From: Cytophagales bacterium
Lineage (GTDB): Bacteria; Bacteroidota; Bacteroidia; Cytophagales; Cyclobacteriaceae
DNA length: 64,000 nt
Assembly: GCA_022360055.1 (NCBI GenBank)
Contig: JAKSDO010000103.1
Coordinates: forward strand, 1 to 64,000
Direction of reading: 5' to 3'
The notes under the pieces are model-generated. The model saw only the letters and a list, made by a program, of their open reading frames with translations. It did not search any database and was not told the DNA's origin. Both the position numbers and the translations under genes were made by a program. Below are positions 1 to 8,529 of this stretch, piece by piece (position 1 is the first letter of the stretch; each line of letters starts with the position of its first letter).

Positions 1-207
1 GAAAAAGCATTTCAAATAAATGAAGACGTCGAAAACATCGGCGCGAGAAGATTGCATACGGTCATGAGTCAAATACTAAACAATTTCCTTTTTGATGTTC
101 CGGACAGAATAGGGCCGAATGCCAAAATAATCATCACTTCGGATATGGTAGAAGAAAAACTTACCGATCTGGTTAAGGATAAAGATTTAAGCCAGTACAT
201 CCTGTAG
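1..207 (+). CDS. hslU: ATP-dependent protease ATPase subunit HslU, C-terminal fragment
   Basis: Only the last 68 codons are in the window; the gene enters from the left edge. The AAA+ C-terminal subdomain motif [10 protein letters not shown] (residues 11-20 of the fragment) carries the sensor-2 arginine, and the protein ends in SQYIL. In the family this hydrophobic C-terminal tail docks into HslV and activates the peptidase. HslU unfolds substrates for the HslV chamber in the cytoplasm. The ATPase core is outside the window, so integrity cannot be judged. ClpX is similar but lacks this IGARRLHT/terminal-IL combination. Confidence 0.9.
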   Translation, partial: EKAFQINEDVENIGARRLHTVMSQILNNFLFDVPDRIGPNAKIIITSDMVEEKLTDLVKDKDLSQYIL

Positions 208-255
208 CGGAACAAGGTTGCCGAGGTTCGAGTTTACAATTTGATAACACAATAA

Positions 256-287
256 TTGAGAAAGAAAACTTTTAACGTTTAATTTTG
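256..287 (+). promoter_or_regulatory. putative Bacteroidota promoter of the Na/Pi symporter gene
   Basis: TTG at 256-258, 21 bases, then TAATTTTG at 280-287 fits the TTG/TAnnTTTG promoter of this phylum. Transcription would start near 293, leaving a leader of about 25 bases before the TTG start at 319. The spacing is at the long end of the usual range. Confidence 0.45.
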
Positions 288-318
288 CGCGAATACATTT
301 CAATTTAGCATAAATCCA

Positions 319-1422
319 TTGAATAGAAATACAGGTACCAAAAAACTTATTAAATCGGTATTTTCAATAATTGCGGTTTTAGTAATGTTTTTGGTTTCGA
401 TAGACTTATTGGTAAGTTCATTAAGTCATATCGGAAAAGATACGGTCGAGTCTGTTCTGGAAGTTACCGCCAATCCGTTTGTGAGTTTGTTTATAGGTCT
501 CTTGATCACGGCCTTGATTCAGAGTAGTTCTACCACGACATCCATGATCGTGGCAATGGTCGCTTCGGGATCGTTGGACATGTATAGGGCAATACCGATA
601 ATTATGGGGGCAAATATCGGAACAACCTTAACCAGCAATATTGTCTCCTTAAGTTTCATCACGCGAAAGAAGAAGTTTCGAAGAGCGTTTTCCACAGCTA
701 CATTACACGATCATTTCAATATCCTGGTGACCATGGTATTGTTTCCGCTTCAGTTTAATTATAATTTTCTCGGCGTCATTTCCGAAAAAATAACAGTATT
801 CCTGACCTTTGGGAATACAGAGACTTCTGAGATACTAAATTCAAAAATGGTCGTCGGTGATTTCACATTGAGCAGCTTTGTTTTGGATGTGCTGGGGAAT
901 CCGATCATTGGTCTTGTCGTAGCGATTTTATTGCTTTTCGGATCAATTAAACTATTGACCAGGGTTATTTATAAAATATTCATCGGTTCTACCAGGCTTA
1001 AATTTGAAAACCATGTATTTAAAAACAAATGGAAATCGTTTGGGTGGGGAACTGCTTTTACAGCTACGTTGCAATCCAGCTCCGTGACCACATCAATCGT
1101 GGTACCTCTCGTGGCGACCGGTAAAATAAAATTCAGGCACGTTTATCCCTTTATCATCGGGGCCAATATCGGGACAACGATCACCGCCCTGTTGGCCGCA
1201 TTATTTAAAACTCCCGAAGCCATAAGCATTGCCGTCGCCCACCTGATGTTTAACGCTATCGGAGGTATAATTTACCTCTTCGTTCCATATTTAAACAGAT
1301 TGCCAATAGCTTTGGCGTCGATTCTTGGCGACCTGTGTTTGAAATATCGAATAATAAGTGTGATTTATATCATTATCACTTTTTTTCTGCTTCCGTTTGC
1401 ATTTATCTATATGACCAAATAG
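319..1422 (+). CDS. Na/Pi cotransporter family protein (type II, NptA/PhoU-less form)
   Basis: A 367-residue polytopic inner-membrane protein with the two inverted signature repeats of sodium-phosphate type II symporters: QSSSTTT at residues 68-74 with GANIGTT at 97-103, and QSSSVTT at 252-258 with GANIGTT at 281-287. Family members import phosphate, or export it in some bacteria, coupled to sodium. No C-terminal PhoU domain is present; the protein ends after the last membrane segment. The start is TTG, placed about 25 bases behind a TAnnTTTG motif; no ATG lies nearby upstream. The family call is firm, the substrate inferred. Confidence 0.85.
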   Translation: MNRNTGTKKLIKSVFSIIAVLVMFLVSIDLLVSSLSHIGKDTVESVLEVTANPFVSLFIGLLITALIQSSSTTTSMIVAMVASGSLDMYRAIPIIMGANIGTTLTSNIVSLSFITRKKKFRRAFSTATLHDHFNILVTMVLFPLQFNYNFLGVISEKITVFLTFGNTETSEILNSKMVVGDFTLSSFVLDVLGNPIIGLVVAILLLFGSIKLLTRVIYKIFIGSTRLKFENHVFKNKWKSFGWGTAFTATLQSSSVTTSIVVPLVATGKIKFRHVYPFIIGANIGTTITALLAALFKTPEAISIAVAHLMFNAIGGIIYLFVPYLNRLPIALASILGDLCLKYRIISVIYIIITFFLLPFAFIYMTK

Positions 1423-1475
1423 GTTTCTAAATAAGCAAAAAATGTTATTTTTGATTCTAAATTTGATCGGATCAA

Positions 1476-1862
1476 TTGAACGAAAAAGAAAAATTGCCAG
1501 GTATCCTTAATTTTGATAAGCTTGTAGAGAAAATCACGAAATTCTTTGAGCTTAAACTCGAAATATATGAACTCAAGGTAAAAGAGCAAATCGTAATCGT
1601 TATATCCAGCCTGGCCACAATTGCCTTAATTATATCTTTTGGTTTATTTATGATTTTTTTCGGAAGCCTCGCATTTGGCTTTTATCTAAATGGAATTTTA
1701 GACAGCAGGTATTTGGGGTTTGTGATTGTGGGGTTTCTGTACCTGGTGATCTGCATGATCCTAATTTTGTTCAAGGATAAGATCATCACCAATCGTCTGT
1801 TTCAGGCTATTTTCAGTGATTCATTAACCATAGATGATGATGAACAAAAGGATCGAGAATAA
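1476..1862 (+). CDS. small membrane protein of the phage-holin-like family (DUF1469-like)
   Basis: 128 residues: an amphipathic charged N-terminus (about 1-38), two strong hydrophobic segments (about 40-68 and 78-100) and a charged tail. Chromosomal proteins of this layout are usually labelled phage holin family, although no lysis role is known for them. The start is TTG. TATTTTTG (1446-1453) and TAAATTTG (1458-1465) precede it, but no clear -33 element. The 3' end overlaps the next gene by 29 bases, so the two are probably co-translated. A function in envelope stress is only a guess from the partner gene. Confidence 0.6.
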   Translation: MNEKEKLPGILNFDKLVEKITKFFELKLEIYELKVKEQIVIVISSLATIALIISFGLFMIFFGSLAFGFYLNGILDSRYLGFVIVGFLYLVICMILILFKDKIITNRLFQAIFSDSLTIDDDEQKDRE

Positions 1863-2220
1863 GACGAAGATAAAACTGAAAATTGAAGAGCTCGAAAGGC
1901 AATCAAAGCTCATCAGGGAAGAATTGGAAGGAGAGCTTTATGAAACCAAGAAGAAAGTAAGTAATGCCGGGAAAATTGCATTTGGGATCGGAGGAGGATT
2001 GATCTTGTCTGCCTTGATCTTAAACGGGCTTTCCAAAAAAAGAAACAGGCCTCATGAATCCGGGAAAGTTGCCGGATCCGGAAAAGTTTATCATCGGTTT
2101 CGTGATCAATTAAGGCGTGAGCTGACCAGGCAGGCTACAAATTTCATTCTTGGACTTGCAAAAGACAGGCTGAACGCAATTTTAAATAAAAAGGATAACG
2201 AGGAGGATGGCGATTCTTAA
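1834..2220 (+). CDS. coiled-coil single-pass membrane protein, function unknown
   Basis: 128 residues with a Lys/Glu-rich predicted coiled coil (about 8-45), one glycine-rich membrane segment (about 47-66) and a basic C-terminal half. It resembles YqjD/ElaB or YtxH-type proteins in layout, but I see no diagnostic motif. Three consecutive ATG codons begin at 1834; any could be used. It overlaps the preceding membrane gene and the following GGGP synthase gene by 14 bases, so it sits in a tight transcription unit. Confidence 0.6.
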   Translation: MMMNKRIENKTKIKLKIEELERQSKLIREELEGELYETKKKVSNAGKIAFGIGGGLILSALILNGLSKKRNRPHESGKVAGSGKVYHRFRDQLRRELTRQATNFILGLAKDRLNAILNKKDNEEDGDS

Positions 2221-2962
2221 ATCACTTAAGAAGAGGAAGGAGCAAAAAGTCAAATCAATTGCTATACTTATTGACCCCGACAAATTCCAGGGTGAGGAAT
2301 CTCTAAAAAACCTATTGAAGCTGTGTCACAAAGCCCGAGTTGATTTTATTTTTGTCGGAGGAAGCTTATTGGTCAATGGGTCGTTAGAAGCGACAATTTC
2401 CGTAATTAACAGGTATATCCGCCTTCCTGTAATTATTTTTCCGGGGAGTAATCTTCACATCGCCAACCAGGCCGATGCCATATTGTTTCTTTCCCTGATT
2501 TCCGGTAGAAATCCGGATTTACTCATAGGTCAGCATGTCGCTGCCGCCCCAATTTTAAAGAGATCAAAAATTGAAGTGCTTTCCACCGGATATATTCTGG
2601 TTGGAAATAGCGCCAACACAACGGTTGCGCATATTAGTCAAACCTCTCCAATACCTACGGAGAAGGCTGAAATTGCAGTGTGTACTGCTATTGCAGGTGA
2701 AATGATAGGTATGAAGCTTATTTATCTCGATGCCGGAAGTGGTTCCCGCGAAGAAGTGCCGGCGGAGATGGTCGAGCGCGTAGCCGGTTCTACAGAAATT
2801 CCACTCATTGTAGGAGGAGGCATCGACACCACATCAAAGGCAATAGCTGCTTTTGACGCAGGAGCCGACCTCATTGTACTTGGAACGGCTATTGAGAAAA
2901 ATGCAAACTTTGTATCAGAAGTTGCGGGAATCCGGGATGGTTTTAATTCTAAACATTCATAA
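2207..2962 (+). CDS. (heptaprenyl/geranylgeranyl)glyceryl phosphate synthase, PcrB/GGGPS family
   Basis: A 251-residue TIM-barrel enzyme. Visible motifs are LIDPDK (21-26), VGGS (50-53), YLDAGSGS (173-180), VGGGID (202-207) and GTAIE (226-230), the phosphate- and glycerol-1-phosphate-binding set of the family. It transfers a polyprenyl group to sn-glycerol-1-phosphate, forming an ether bond. Archaea use this for membrane lipids; many Bacteroidota also carry it, with a less settled product. It overlaps the upstream coiled-coil gene by 14 bases, and its 3' end overlaps the convergent AraC gene by 14 bases. Confidence 0.85.
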   Translation: MAILKSLKKRKEQKVKSIAILIDPDKFQGEESLKNLLKLCHKARVDFIFVGGSLLVNGSLEATISVINRYIRLPVIIFPGSNLHIANQADAILFLSLISGRNPDLLIGQHVAAAPILKRSKIEVLSTGYILVGNSANTTVAHISQTSPIPTEKAEIAVCTAIAGEMIGMKLIYLDAGSGSREEVPAEMVERVAGSTEIPLIVGGGIDTTSKAIAAFDAGADLIVLGTAIEKNANFVSEVAGIRDGFNSKHS

Positions 2963-3872
2963 GGGATTCTCTTCGTCTCATTTTGCCGGCAGGAATTCCA
3001 AACATCATCTTAAACCTTCTGCAAAAGTATGCCGTGTCCTTGTATCCGACATCAGTGCCTATCTCTCTTATACTTTTCTTAGACGTTCTTAAAAGGCTTA
3101 CGGCCCGTTCCATTCTTTGATATTCAATATAATCCTGAGGATTTATTCCGGTGAGCATTTTGAAATACTGACCGACATAATCTTCCGATACATTGGCTAC
3201 AGATGCCAATTTTTTATTGGACAGATCACCGTTTAGGTTTTCCTTAATATAAGCAAAGATGTCGATCAGTCTCGGGTCTTTAAAGTATGTGCTGTTGGTG
3301 GCCAGCTGTTCTACAAAAAGTTGATTTTTAATGACATACCTAATGATTTCTACCACCAAATGATCTGTGATGTTCATGATTATTCGCTCGTGACCGGCCA
3401 GGGTGGAGCTTGTCTCTTCAATAATCGTTGCCATTGCAGGGTTTATTTTCGAGTTATCCCTGATCACAAACGGAGGAATATCCAGGGAAGCGAAAAAATT
3501 TACGGAATCGAATACTTTGGCGTCGAAATTTACATATGTAAAACTTTCCACATCATCCGATTCTACTTCGTGCATATCAATGCTTTTGAAATAATTCTCC
3601 TTTCTCGAAATAAAATCATCATTGGAAAGACTTATGGCCGAACCGCTTCCAAACGTGATGGAGACATTTTTTCCACCGGGTACAAAAAGAATGTCGCCTT
3701 TTTTCACAGTTTCTTTATTCTTTCCGAATTTAATCTCGCCGTTATTTATCCGAAATACGGTATTTTCAACATCATAATAGTTCTCAATGGTGATTGGCTG
3801 AATAATACGAATATTATTAGCTTTCTTGAAATGAACATTCAGGGATTCGATAATCTTATTGTAATCTTCCAT
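2949..3872 (-). CDS. AraC-family transcriptional regulator
   Basis: 307 residues. The N-terminal part (about 25-125) looks like a cupin-type effector domain, with the turn VKKGDILFVPGG. The C-terminal AraC DNA-binding domain has two helix-turn-helix units at about 219-240 (NKKLASVANVSEDYVGQYFK) and 266-290 (KSIREIGTDVGYKDTAYFCR). The effector and targets are not evident; the neighbours give no clear pathway. It is transcribed alone, convergent with the GGGPS gene. Confidence 0.85.
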   Translation of the reverse strand: MEDYNKIIESLNVHFKKANNIRIIQPITIENYYDVENTVFRINNGEIKFGKNKETVKKGDILFVPGGKNVSITFGSGSAISLSNDDFISRKENYFKSIDMHEVESDDVESFTYVNFDAKVFDSVNFFASLDIPPFVIRDNSKINPAMATIIEETSSTLAGHERIIMNITDHLVVEIIRYVIKNQLFVEQLATNSTYFKDPRLIDIFAYIKENLNGDLSNKKLASVANVSEDYVGQYFKMLTGINPQDYIEYQRMERAVSLLRTSKKSIREIGTDVGYKDTAYFCRRFKMMFGIPAGKMRRRESLMNV

Positions 3873-4181
3873 CTAAGAAATATGCAATTAAATAAATGTA
3901 AACTCTGGATCCTTTTTCATACTGATAGATCAAAAATCGGTAATATTGCTCTCATTATCAAGGGAAATATGGAAAAAGTACAATAATATTGAGTTAAAAC
4001 ACTAAAACTTGAAAAATTACAATATCACGGATTATTTCAAATTTGGGTATGTAGATATGGTAAAAGCCGAAGTTTTACATCTTTTGCACATATCCAAGAT
4101 CAATCCATGTTTGATTTTTGGTATGAAAAAGGCCTGCCCCAAACAAGCAGGCCAAAATCAGGATCGGTTTTTTTATACGTG
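3873..4181. other. intergenic region between yugP-like gene and AraC gene
   Basis: This 309-base gap holds the terminator of the panC-to-yugP run near its left end and the presumed promoter of the AraC gene on the right. The latter is AT-rich with no clean TAnnTTTG. No convincing gene was found. Confidence 0.5.
4126..4153 (-). terminator. rho-independent terminator of the panC-panD-rfaE2-yugP run
   Basis: Read on the minus strand, GGCCTGC (4153-4147) pairs with GCAGGCC (4137-4131) around a 9-base loop, followed directly by five T. It lies about 30 bases downstream of the protease stop codon, the expected place for the end of the operon. Confidence 0.8.
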
Positions 4182-4871
4182 CTAATCTCTTCCGAGAAAT
4201 ACGGAAATGTAATATAATAGCGTAACCAGGGAACCTACGGCCGCCACGACATAAGTAAGAGCAGCCCATTTCAAAGCATCCTTGGCCATATAATGTTCGC
4301 TCGAAGAGGTAACTCCGCGTTCATTAATCCACTGAAGCGCTCGTTTGCTGGCGTCAAATTCTACCGGTAATGTTATGAATGCAAATAAAGTAAATACAGT
4401 ATAGCACCCTATGATGATCATCAACGCCAGGTCAAAATTGATCAGGTTCGGAAGCATAATCGCCCCGAACAACATCGCCATGAAAATGAAGTTGATAATT
4501 CTGGCACTGGCGTTTTGTATTGGAACTAAAGCCGATCTCATTTCCAGCGGCCGATAGGCGCTGGCATGTTGAACGGCATGACCGCATTCATGCGCTGCAA
4601 CTGCAGCGGAAGCTGCATTTCTTCCATAATATACCGATTCGCTGAGGTGAACTGTTTTTGTTGCAGGATTGTAGTGATCCGTAAGCGAGCCCTGATGACA
4701 AACCACGCTTACGTCATAGATCCTGTTATCTGCCAGCATACGCTCAGCCACCTCTCTTCCGCTCAGATTCGAAGAAAGCGGAGTTTGAGAATATTTTTTG
4801 AATTTCCTTTTAAGTTTTGAGCTTACGATAAAGCTCAATGCCATAAAGAACAACCCGATTAAAATTACCAT
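4182..4871 (-). CDS. YugP-family zinc metallopeptidase (membrane)
   Basis: 229 residues with an N-terminal membrane segment (1-18), the zinc-binding HECGH motif at 94-98, and two or three hydrophobic segments in the C-terminal half. This is the Zn_peptidase_2 (YugP) family, membrane metallopeptidases of unknown substrate. The motif VAAHECGHAVQHA and the following RSALVP...NASARI stretch are characteristic. It starts 3 bases after the rfaE2 stop and is the last gene of the minus-strand run. Confidence 0.85.
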   Translation of the reverse strand: MVILIGLFFMALSFIVSSKLKRKFKKYSQTPLSSNLSGREVAERMLADNRIYDVSVVCHQGSLTDHYNPATKTVHLSESVYYGRNAASAAVAAHECGHAVQHASAYRPLEMRSALVPIQNASARIINFIFMAMLFGAIMLPNLINFDLALMIIIGCYTVFTLFAFITLPVEFDASKRALQWINERGVTSSSEHYMAKDALKWAALTYVVAAVGSLVTLLYYISVFLGRD

Positions 4872-4874
4872 AGA

Positions 4875-5360
4875 CTAATTATTTAATTCCTTTATCTTTT
4901 TAATCACATTTGTTGAGGAAAATCCCGCGGTGAGTTCTATCGTTTCGACCTTTCCTCCATTTTGCAATACGAAGTCAGCGCCTACAATGTTGCTAATACT
5001 ATAATCTTTTCCCTTCACCAGTATGTCCGGGCGAATCGTCCTGATAAGATCAATGGGAGTTTCTTCGTTAAATAATATCACCATATCCACGAATTCAAGC
5101 GCTGCTAAAATTCTGGAACGAGAAACCTCGTCAACGATTGGCCGGGTCGGCCCTTTAATTTGCGAAACGGAACGGTCCGTGTTTAATCCGACCACGAGAC
5201 GATCACCGATTTGCCGCGCTTTTTCCAGATAATCTACATGACCCGCATGTAAAATATCAAAACAACCGTTGGAAAACACAATCTTATGACCTAAAGCTTT
5301 CCACTCCGAGATTTTTTTTAATGCGTCTGAAACCGACAATATTTTGTTAGCTGAAGACAT
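4875..5360 (-). CDS. rfaE2: D-glycero-beta-D-manno-heptose 1-phosphate adenylyltransferase
   Basis: 161 residues, the stand-alone nucleotidyltransferase form of HldE. NGCFDILHAGH at 31-41 holds the HxGH nucleotide-binding motif, and STNVIKKI near the C-terminus matches the family end. It makes ADP-heptose from heptose-1-phosphate and ATP for lipopolysaccharide core, in the cytoplasm. The sugar-kinase half is not in this window. The start overlaps the upstream membrane-protein gene by 14 bases. Confidence 0.9.
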   Translation of the reverse strand: MSSANKILSVSDALKKISEWKALGHKIVFSNGCFDILHAGHVDYLEKARQIGDRLVVGLNTDRSVSQIKGPTRPIVDEVSRSRILAALEFVDMVILFNEETPIDLIRTIRPDILVKGKDYSISNIVGADFVLQNGGKVETIELTAGFSSTNVIKKIKELNN

Positions 5361-6372
5361 TGCTTGGTTTTGATTTCATGAAAACACTGATGATAAAACT
5401 GATTCCACCAAAGACCATAATTGTCATAAACTGGGTGGTATGTGCGACTAACGCAAAAACGATTCCGTCTTCCGACGAAACACCATAAATCACCAACACG
5501 CTGCTTATAAATATATGAAATACCCCAATCCCGCCTTGGACAGGTACGGACATTGCCAGTCCGCTGGTAATGAGTAAGGTTAAGCCGGCCAGAAGACTTA
5601 AGCGACTTGTGGGCGGAAAAGCGAAGAATACGACAATCAACATTGCATAATATAAAAACCAGATGCCGAAGGTAGATGCCCAAAATCCAAGCTGGTTATC
5701 AATTTTTCGTATGGACAGAAATCCGTCAACCAGCTCTTTTATAAATTTTCGGATTTTAAGATAAAATGAATTTCGATGCAATTTCTCGCGATAGACTTTG
5801 AAAAGTATATAGATAGCAATTCCGAGTATCAGCAAAATCCCGAATCCGCCCAGCACAATTCCGGATATGGAGTCTGTATCCGGCAGTTTATCCCGGAATT
5901 TTTCCAACGCAAATTTGTTGAGTTTGTCAAACTCTATAAAAAAAGTAAGTGAAGCAACCAAAATAAGGGTGATAAGGTCAAATACCCTTTCTGCCACCAC
6001 ACTTCCAAATGCGGAGGTTATCGCCACATTATCCGTCTTCTTTAAAATGCCACATCGGGTAACTTCACCCAGCCTCGGCACCAGGTTGTTTGCAAAATAG
6101 CCGACCATAACCGCGATAAATGTTCTCCTTGTTTTTAACCTGTACCCAAGGGGTTTGAGCAGGATATTCCATCTGTAGGCTCGCAGATAATGGCTTAAAA
6201 GGGCCAGGAAAATTGAAAAAGACAACCAGTTGTAGTTGATGTCTTCAAATTGAGCCAATAGGCTCTCCAGGGAAAGATCGCGGTAAACAAACCACAATAG
6301 GAACGCAGCAATTCCCAGGGTAATAGCGTATTTGAGAATATCGATAGCAATTTTCCGAACGTTGCTAGCCAA
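5347..6372 (-). CDS. lysylphosphatidylglycerol-synthase-like transmembrane protein (UPF0104)
   Basis: 341 residues with about seven membrane segments. The family signature [16 protein letters not shown] lies at 91-106. The LPG_synthase_TM domain occurs in the flippase half of MprF and in many stand-alone proteins thought to move or act on lipids; no lysyl-transferase domain is attached here. It overlaps panD by 8 bases and rfaE2 by 14, so the run is translationally coupled. Which lipid it handles cannot be read from sequence. Confidence 0.8.
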   Translation of the reverse strand: MASNVRKIAIDILKYAITLGIAAFLLWFVYRDLSLESLLAQFEDINYNWLSFSIFLALLSHYLRAYRWNILLKPLGYRLKTRRTFIAVMVGYFANNLVPRLGEVTRCGILKKTDNVAITSAFGSVVAERVFDLITLILVASLTFFIEFDKLNKFALEKFRDKLPDTDSISGIVLGGFGILLILGIAIYILFKVYREKLHRNSFYLKIRKFIKELVDGFLSIRKIDNQLGFWASTFGIWFLYYAMLIVVFFAFPPTSRLSLLAGLTLLITSGLAMSVPVQGGIGVFHIFISSVLVIYGVSSEDGIVFALVAHTTQFMTIMVFGGISFIISVFMKSKPSNVFS

Positions 6373-6715
6373 TTACCTTGTTGTTTTTATCGGGAAAAAT
6401 AATAATTGGCTTATGTTCCTTTGCCTCTTCAAAATTCATAGAAGCATAGGAAATGATAATGATGATGTCTCCAACCTGGGCTTTTCTGGCGGCAGGACCA
6501 TTCAAACAAACGTGTCCGCTGCCTCGCGCTCCTTTAATTACATAGGTCTCGAGCCGTTCTCCATTATTAATATTCACAATTTGCACCTTTTCATTTTCAA
6601 TGATATTGGCAGCTTCCATGATATCTTCATCAATGGTAATACTACCTACATAATGAAGCTCGGCTTGCGTAATTTTTACTCTATGGATTTTTGATTTTAC
6701 TACCTGTATAAACAT
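6365..6715 (-). CDS. panD: aspartate 1-decarboxylase proenzyme
   Basis: 116 residues, normal length. The self-cleavage site is Gly24-Ser25 (HYVGS), which yields the pyruvoyl cofactor. Tyr58 (ETY) and Asn72 (LNGPAAR) match the catalytic positions of the Escherichia coli enzyme. It decarboxylates aspartate to beta-alanine, the substrate of PanC, whose gene lies 30 bases upstream. All key residues are intact. Confidence 0.95.
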   Translation of the reverse strand: MFIQVVKSKIHRVKITQAELHYVGSITIDEDIMEAANIIENEKVQIVNINNGERLETYVIKGARGSGHVCLNGPAARKAQVGDIIIIISYASMNFEEAKEHKPIIIFPDKNNKVIG

Positions 6716-6745
6716 CTCTTATCAAATTCCGGCGGCAAAGTTAAC

Positions 6746-7591
6746 TTAATTTAATGATATATTGTCGATTAATCTCACATTTCCCAAGTATCCTGCTATA
6801 CATAGTGAAACGTCCATATTTTTATCTATGTTTAAAATATTTCGCAGATTTGACGTTTGCACAACTTCGAAATATTCCAGCTTGATTTTGCTATCCGCAT
6901 TGAATAAACTAGTTACATATTTTTTTACAGAATTAACATTTTCGCCGCCAATAAGTTTTTCTCTGGCTTTGTTTAAGGCCATATAGAGCGCTCCGGCATG
7001 TACCCGATCTTCTTTTGACAATAGCTTATTTCTCGAAGACATCGCCAGGCCATCCTTTTCCCTAACGGTATTTACCGGTACGATTTCAACATCAAACAGT
7101 AACTCCGCGGTCAGTTTTCGAATGACCGCTATTTGTTGCAGGTCTTTTTTTCCGAAATACGCGCGGTCGGGTTTCACGAGGTTAAAAAGCTTTGCAACGA
7201 TCAGGCCAACACCTTTGAAATGTCCCGGGCGAAACTTCCCCTCCATGATTTCTTCCAAATAGCCAAAATCAAAATTCAAAGCGTCTTGTTCACCGTACAT
7301 ATCATCCGAAGAGGGGACAAAGACAGCACCGCAATTTATCATTTCCAACTTCGAAATGTCTGATTCCGTTTCCCGCGGATAGTTCTTAAAGTCATTCCGG
7401 TTATTGAATTGTGAGGGATTGACAAAGATGCTTGAGACCGTAATGTCGTTTTGAAGAATAGACTTTTGCACAAGCCTGAGGTGTCCGTCGTGAAGGGCTC
7501 CCATTGTGGGAACAAAACCAATGGTCCTTTCCTTTAGCTTGATCTGTTTTATATACCAGCGCAAAGTCTTAACGTCATGAATGATTTCCAT
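6746..7591 (-). CDS. panC: pantothenate synthetase
   Basis: 281 residues. PTMGALHDGH at 28-37 contains the HxGH-type ATP motif, followed by the family's SIFVNPSQF and, later, MSSRN, the KMSKS equivalent. It joins pantoate to beta-alanine in coenzyme A synthesis and heads the five-gene minus-strand run with panD next. On the minus strand TAGATTTG (7622-7615) lies 24 bases before the ATG, a likely -7 element. It is divergent from the GT5-like gene, an arrangement common in Bacteroidota. Confidence 0.95.
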   Translation of the reverse strand: MEIIHDVKTLRWYIKQIKLKERTIGFVPTMGALHDGHLRLVQKSILQNDITVSSIFVNPSQFNNRNDFKNYPRETESDISKLEMINCGAVFVPSSDDMYGEQDALNFDFGYLEEIMEGKFRPGHFKGVGLIVAKLFNLVKPDRAYFGKKDLQQIAVIRKLTAELLFDVEIVPVNTVREKDGLAMSSRNKLLSKEDRVHAGALYMALNKAREKLIGGENVNSVKKYVTSLFNADSKIKLEYFEVVQTSNLRNILNIDKNMDVSLCIAGYLGNVRLIDNISLN

Positions 7592-7642
7592 AGCGCCTGA
7601 TTCAAAAAAGGGTGCAAATCTAGTGTTTCTTTTTTAATATCT

Positions 7643-7673
7643 ATTGAGTTCTGCTAAAAAATTAGTACTTTTG
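7643..7673 (+). promoter_or_regulatory. putative promoter of the GT5-like / DUF4270 / glmS run
   Basis: TTG at 7644-7646 (ATTG from 7643), 19 bases, then TACTTTTG at 7666-7673 is a close match to the Bacteroidota consensus at ideal spacing. Transcription would start near 7680, leaving a leader of about 30 bases before the ATG at 7711. Confidence 0.6.
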
Positions 7674-7710
7674 TGATCAATTTTCTATAAAAAAATAAGC
7701 TAGCAGAGTT

Positions 7711-8529
7711 ATGTCAAAGTTTCGTATTCTTTATGTTGCAAGTGAAATCAATCCTTTTCTTCAGACCTCAGAAGTAGCCGAGTTGGTGAGGAAATTGCCG
7801 CAGGCTATGCAGGAAAGAGGGATGGAAATTCGAATTTTGGTTCCGAGATTTGGTTTGATCAATGAAAGAAGAAATAGATTGCATGAAGTAGTTAGATTAT
7901 CGGGGATCAATATATCGGTCGGCGACGAGGAAAAACCCCTTATTATAAAGGTTGCATCCATACCAAATGCAAAGTTGCAAGTTTATTTTATTGATAATGA
8001 AGACTATTTCCATAGAAAGAGCGTTTTCCATGACAAGGAAAATAATTTTTATGAAGACAATGATGAAAGGGCGATATTTTTCTGTAAAGGAGTATTGGAA
8101 ACCGTAAAAAAACTCGGATGGGCTCCGGATATTGTACATTGCAACGACTGGATGACAAGCCTGATTCCAATGTATTTAAAAACGACATATAAAAATGATC
8201 CGATATTCCAGAATGCAAAAACTGTATTTACCGTATACGATACTCCATTTGAGCATAAATTTGGCGTCGATTTGCTTCAAAAAGTAAAAATGATGGACAT
8301 AGAGGATGAGATGCTGAGTCCTCTGGAGTCCAATGATTATGAAGGATTTATTAAACTTGGAGTTGAGTATGCCGATGCAACAATTAAGTCGGAAAATGAG
8401 TTTAAAAATGGTTTAAATGCAATATTTGCATCGTTGGAAAAGAATGAAGAAGCATTAATCGATACAATTGAAAAGGACGAAAATTGCGAGGAATCGTACT
8501 ATAACCTATACAATGACCTTGTGGGTTAA
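7711..8529 (+). CDS. glycogen/starch-synthase N-terminal-domain protein, half-length and probably non-catalytic
   Basis: 272 residues corresponding only to the N-terminal Rossmann half of GT5 glycogen synthases; full enzymes are about 480. ILYVASEINPF (6-16) and IVHCNDWMTSLIP (the HxHDW region) show the kinship. The ADP-glucose-binding KxGGLxDV loop expected near residue 18 reads QTSEVAELV, without the lysine or the glycine pair. The C-terminal catalytic domain is replaced by an acidic tail rich in Glu and Asp. Proteins of this kind stand next to panC in many Bacteroidota. A regulatory or binding role is more likely than synthesis; that is inference. Confidence 0.75.
   Translation: MSKFRILYVASEINPFLQTSEVAELVRKLPQAMQERGMEIRILVPRFGLINERRNRLHEVVRLSGINISVGDEEKPLIIKVASIPNAKLQVYFIDNEDYFHRKSVFHDKENNFYEDNDERAIFFCKGVLETVKKLGWAPDIVHCNDWMTSLIPMYLKTTYKNDPIFQNAKTVFTVYDTPFEHKFGVDLLQKVKMMDIEDEMLSPLESNDYEGFIKLGVEYADATIKSENEFKNGLNAIFASLEKNEEALIDTIEKDENCEESYYNLYNDLVG

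Noticed and set aside
3321-3986. 221-residue plus-strand frame opposite the AraC gene
   Set aside because: Antisense shadow of a clear AraC regulator; composition is not protein-like.
4075-4269. 64-residue minus-strand frame at the end of the yugP-like gene
   Set aside because: It overlaps the protease C-terminus in another frame and runs through the terminator stem.
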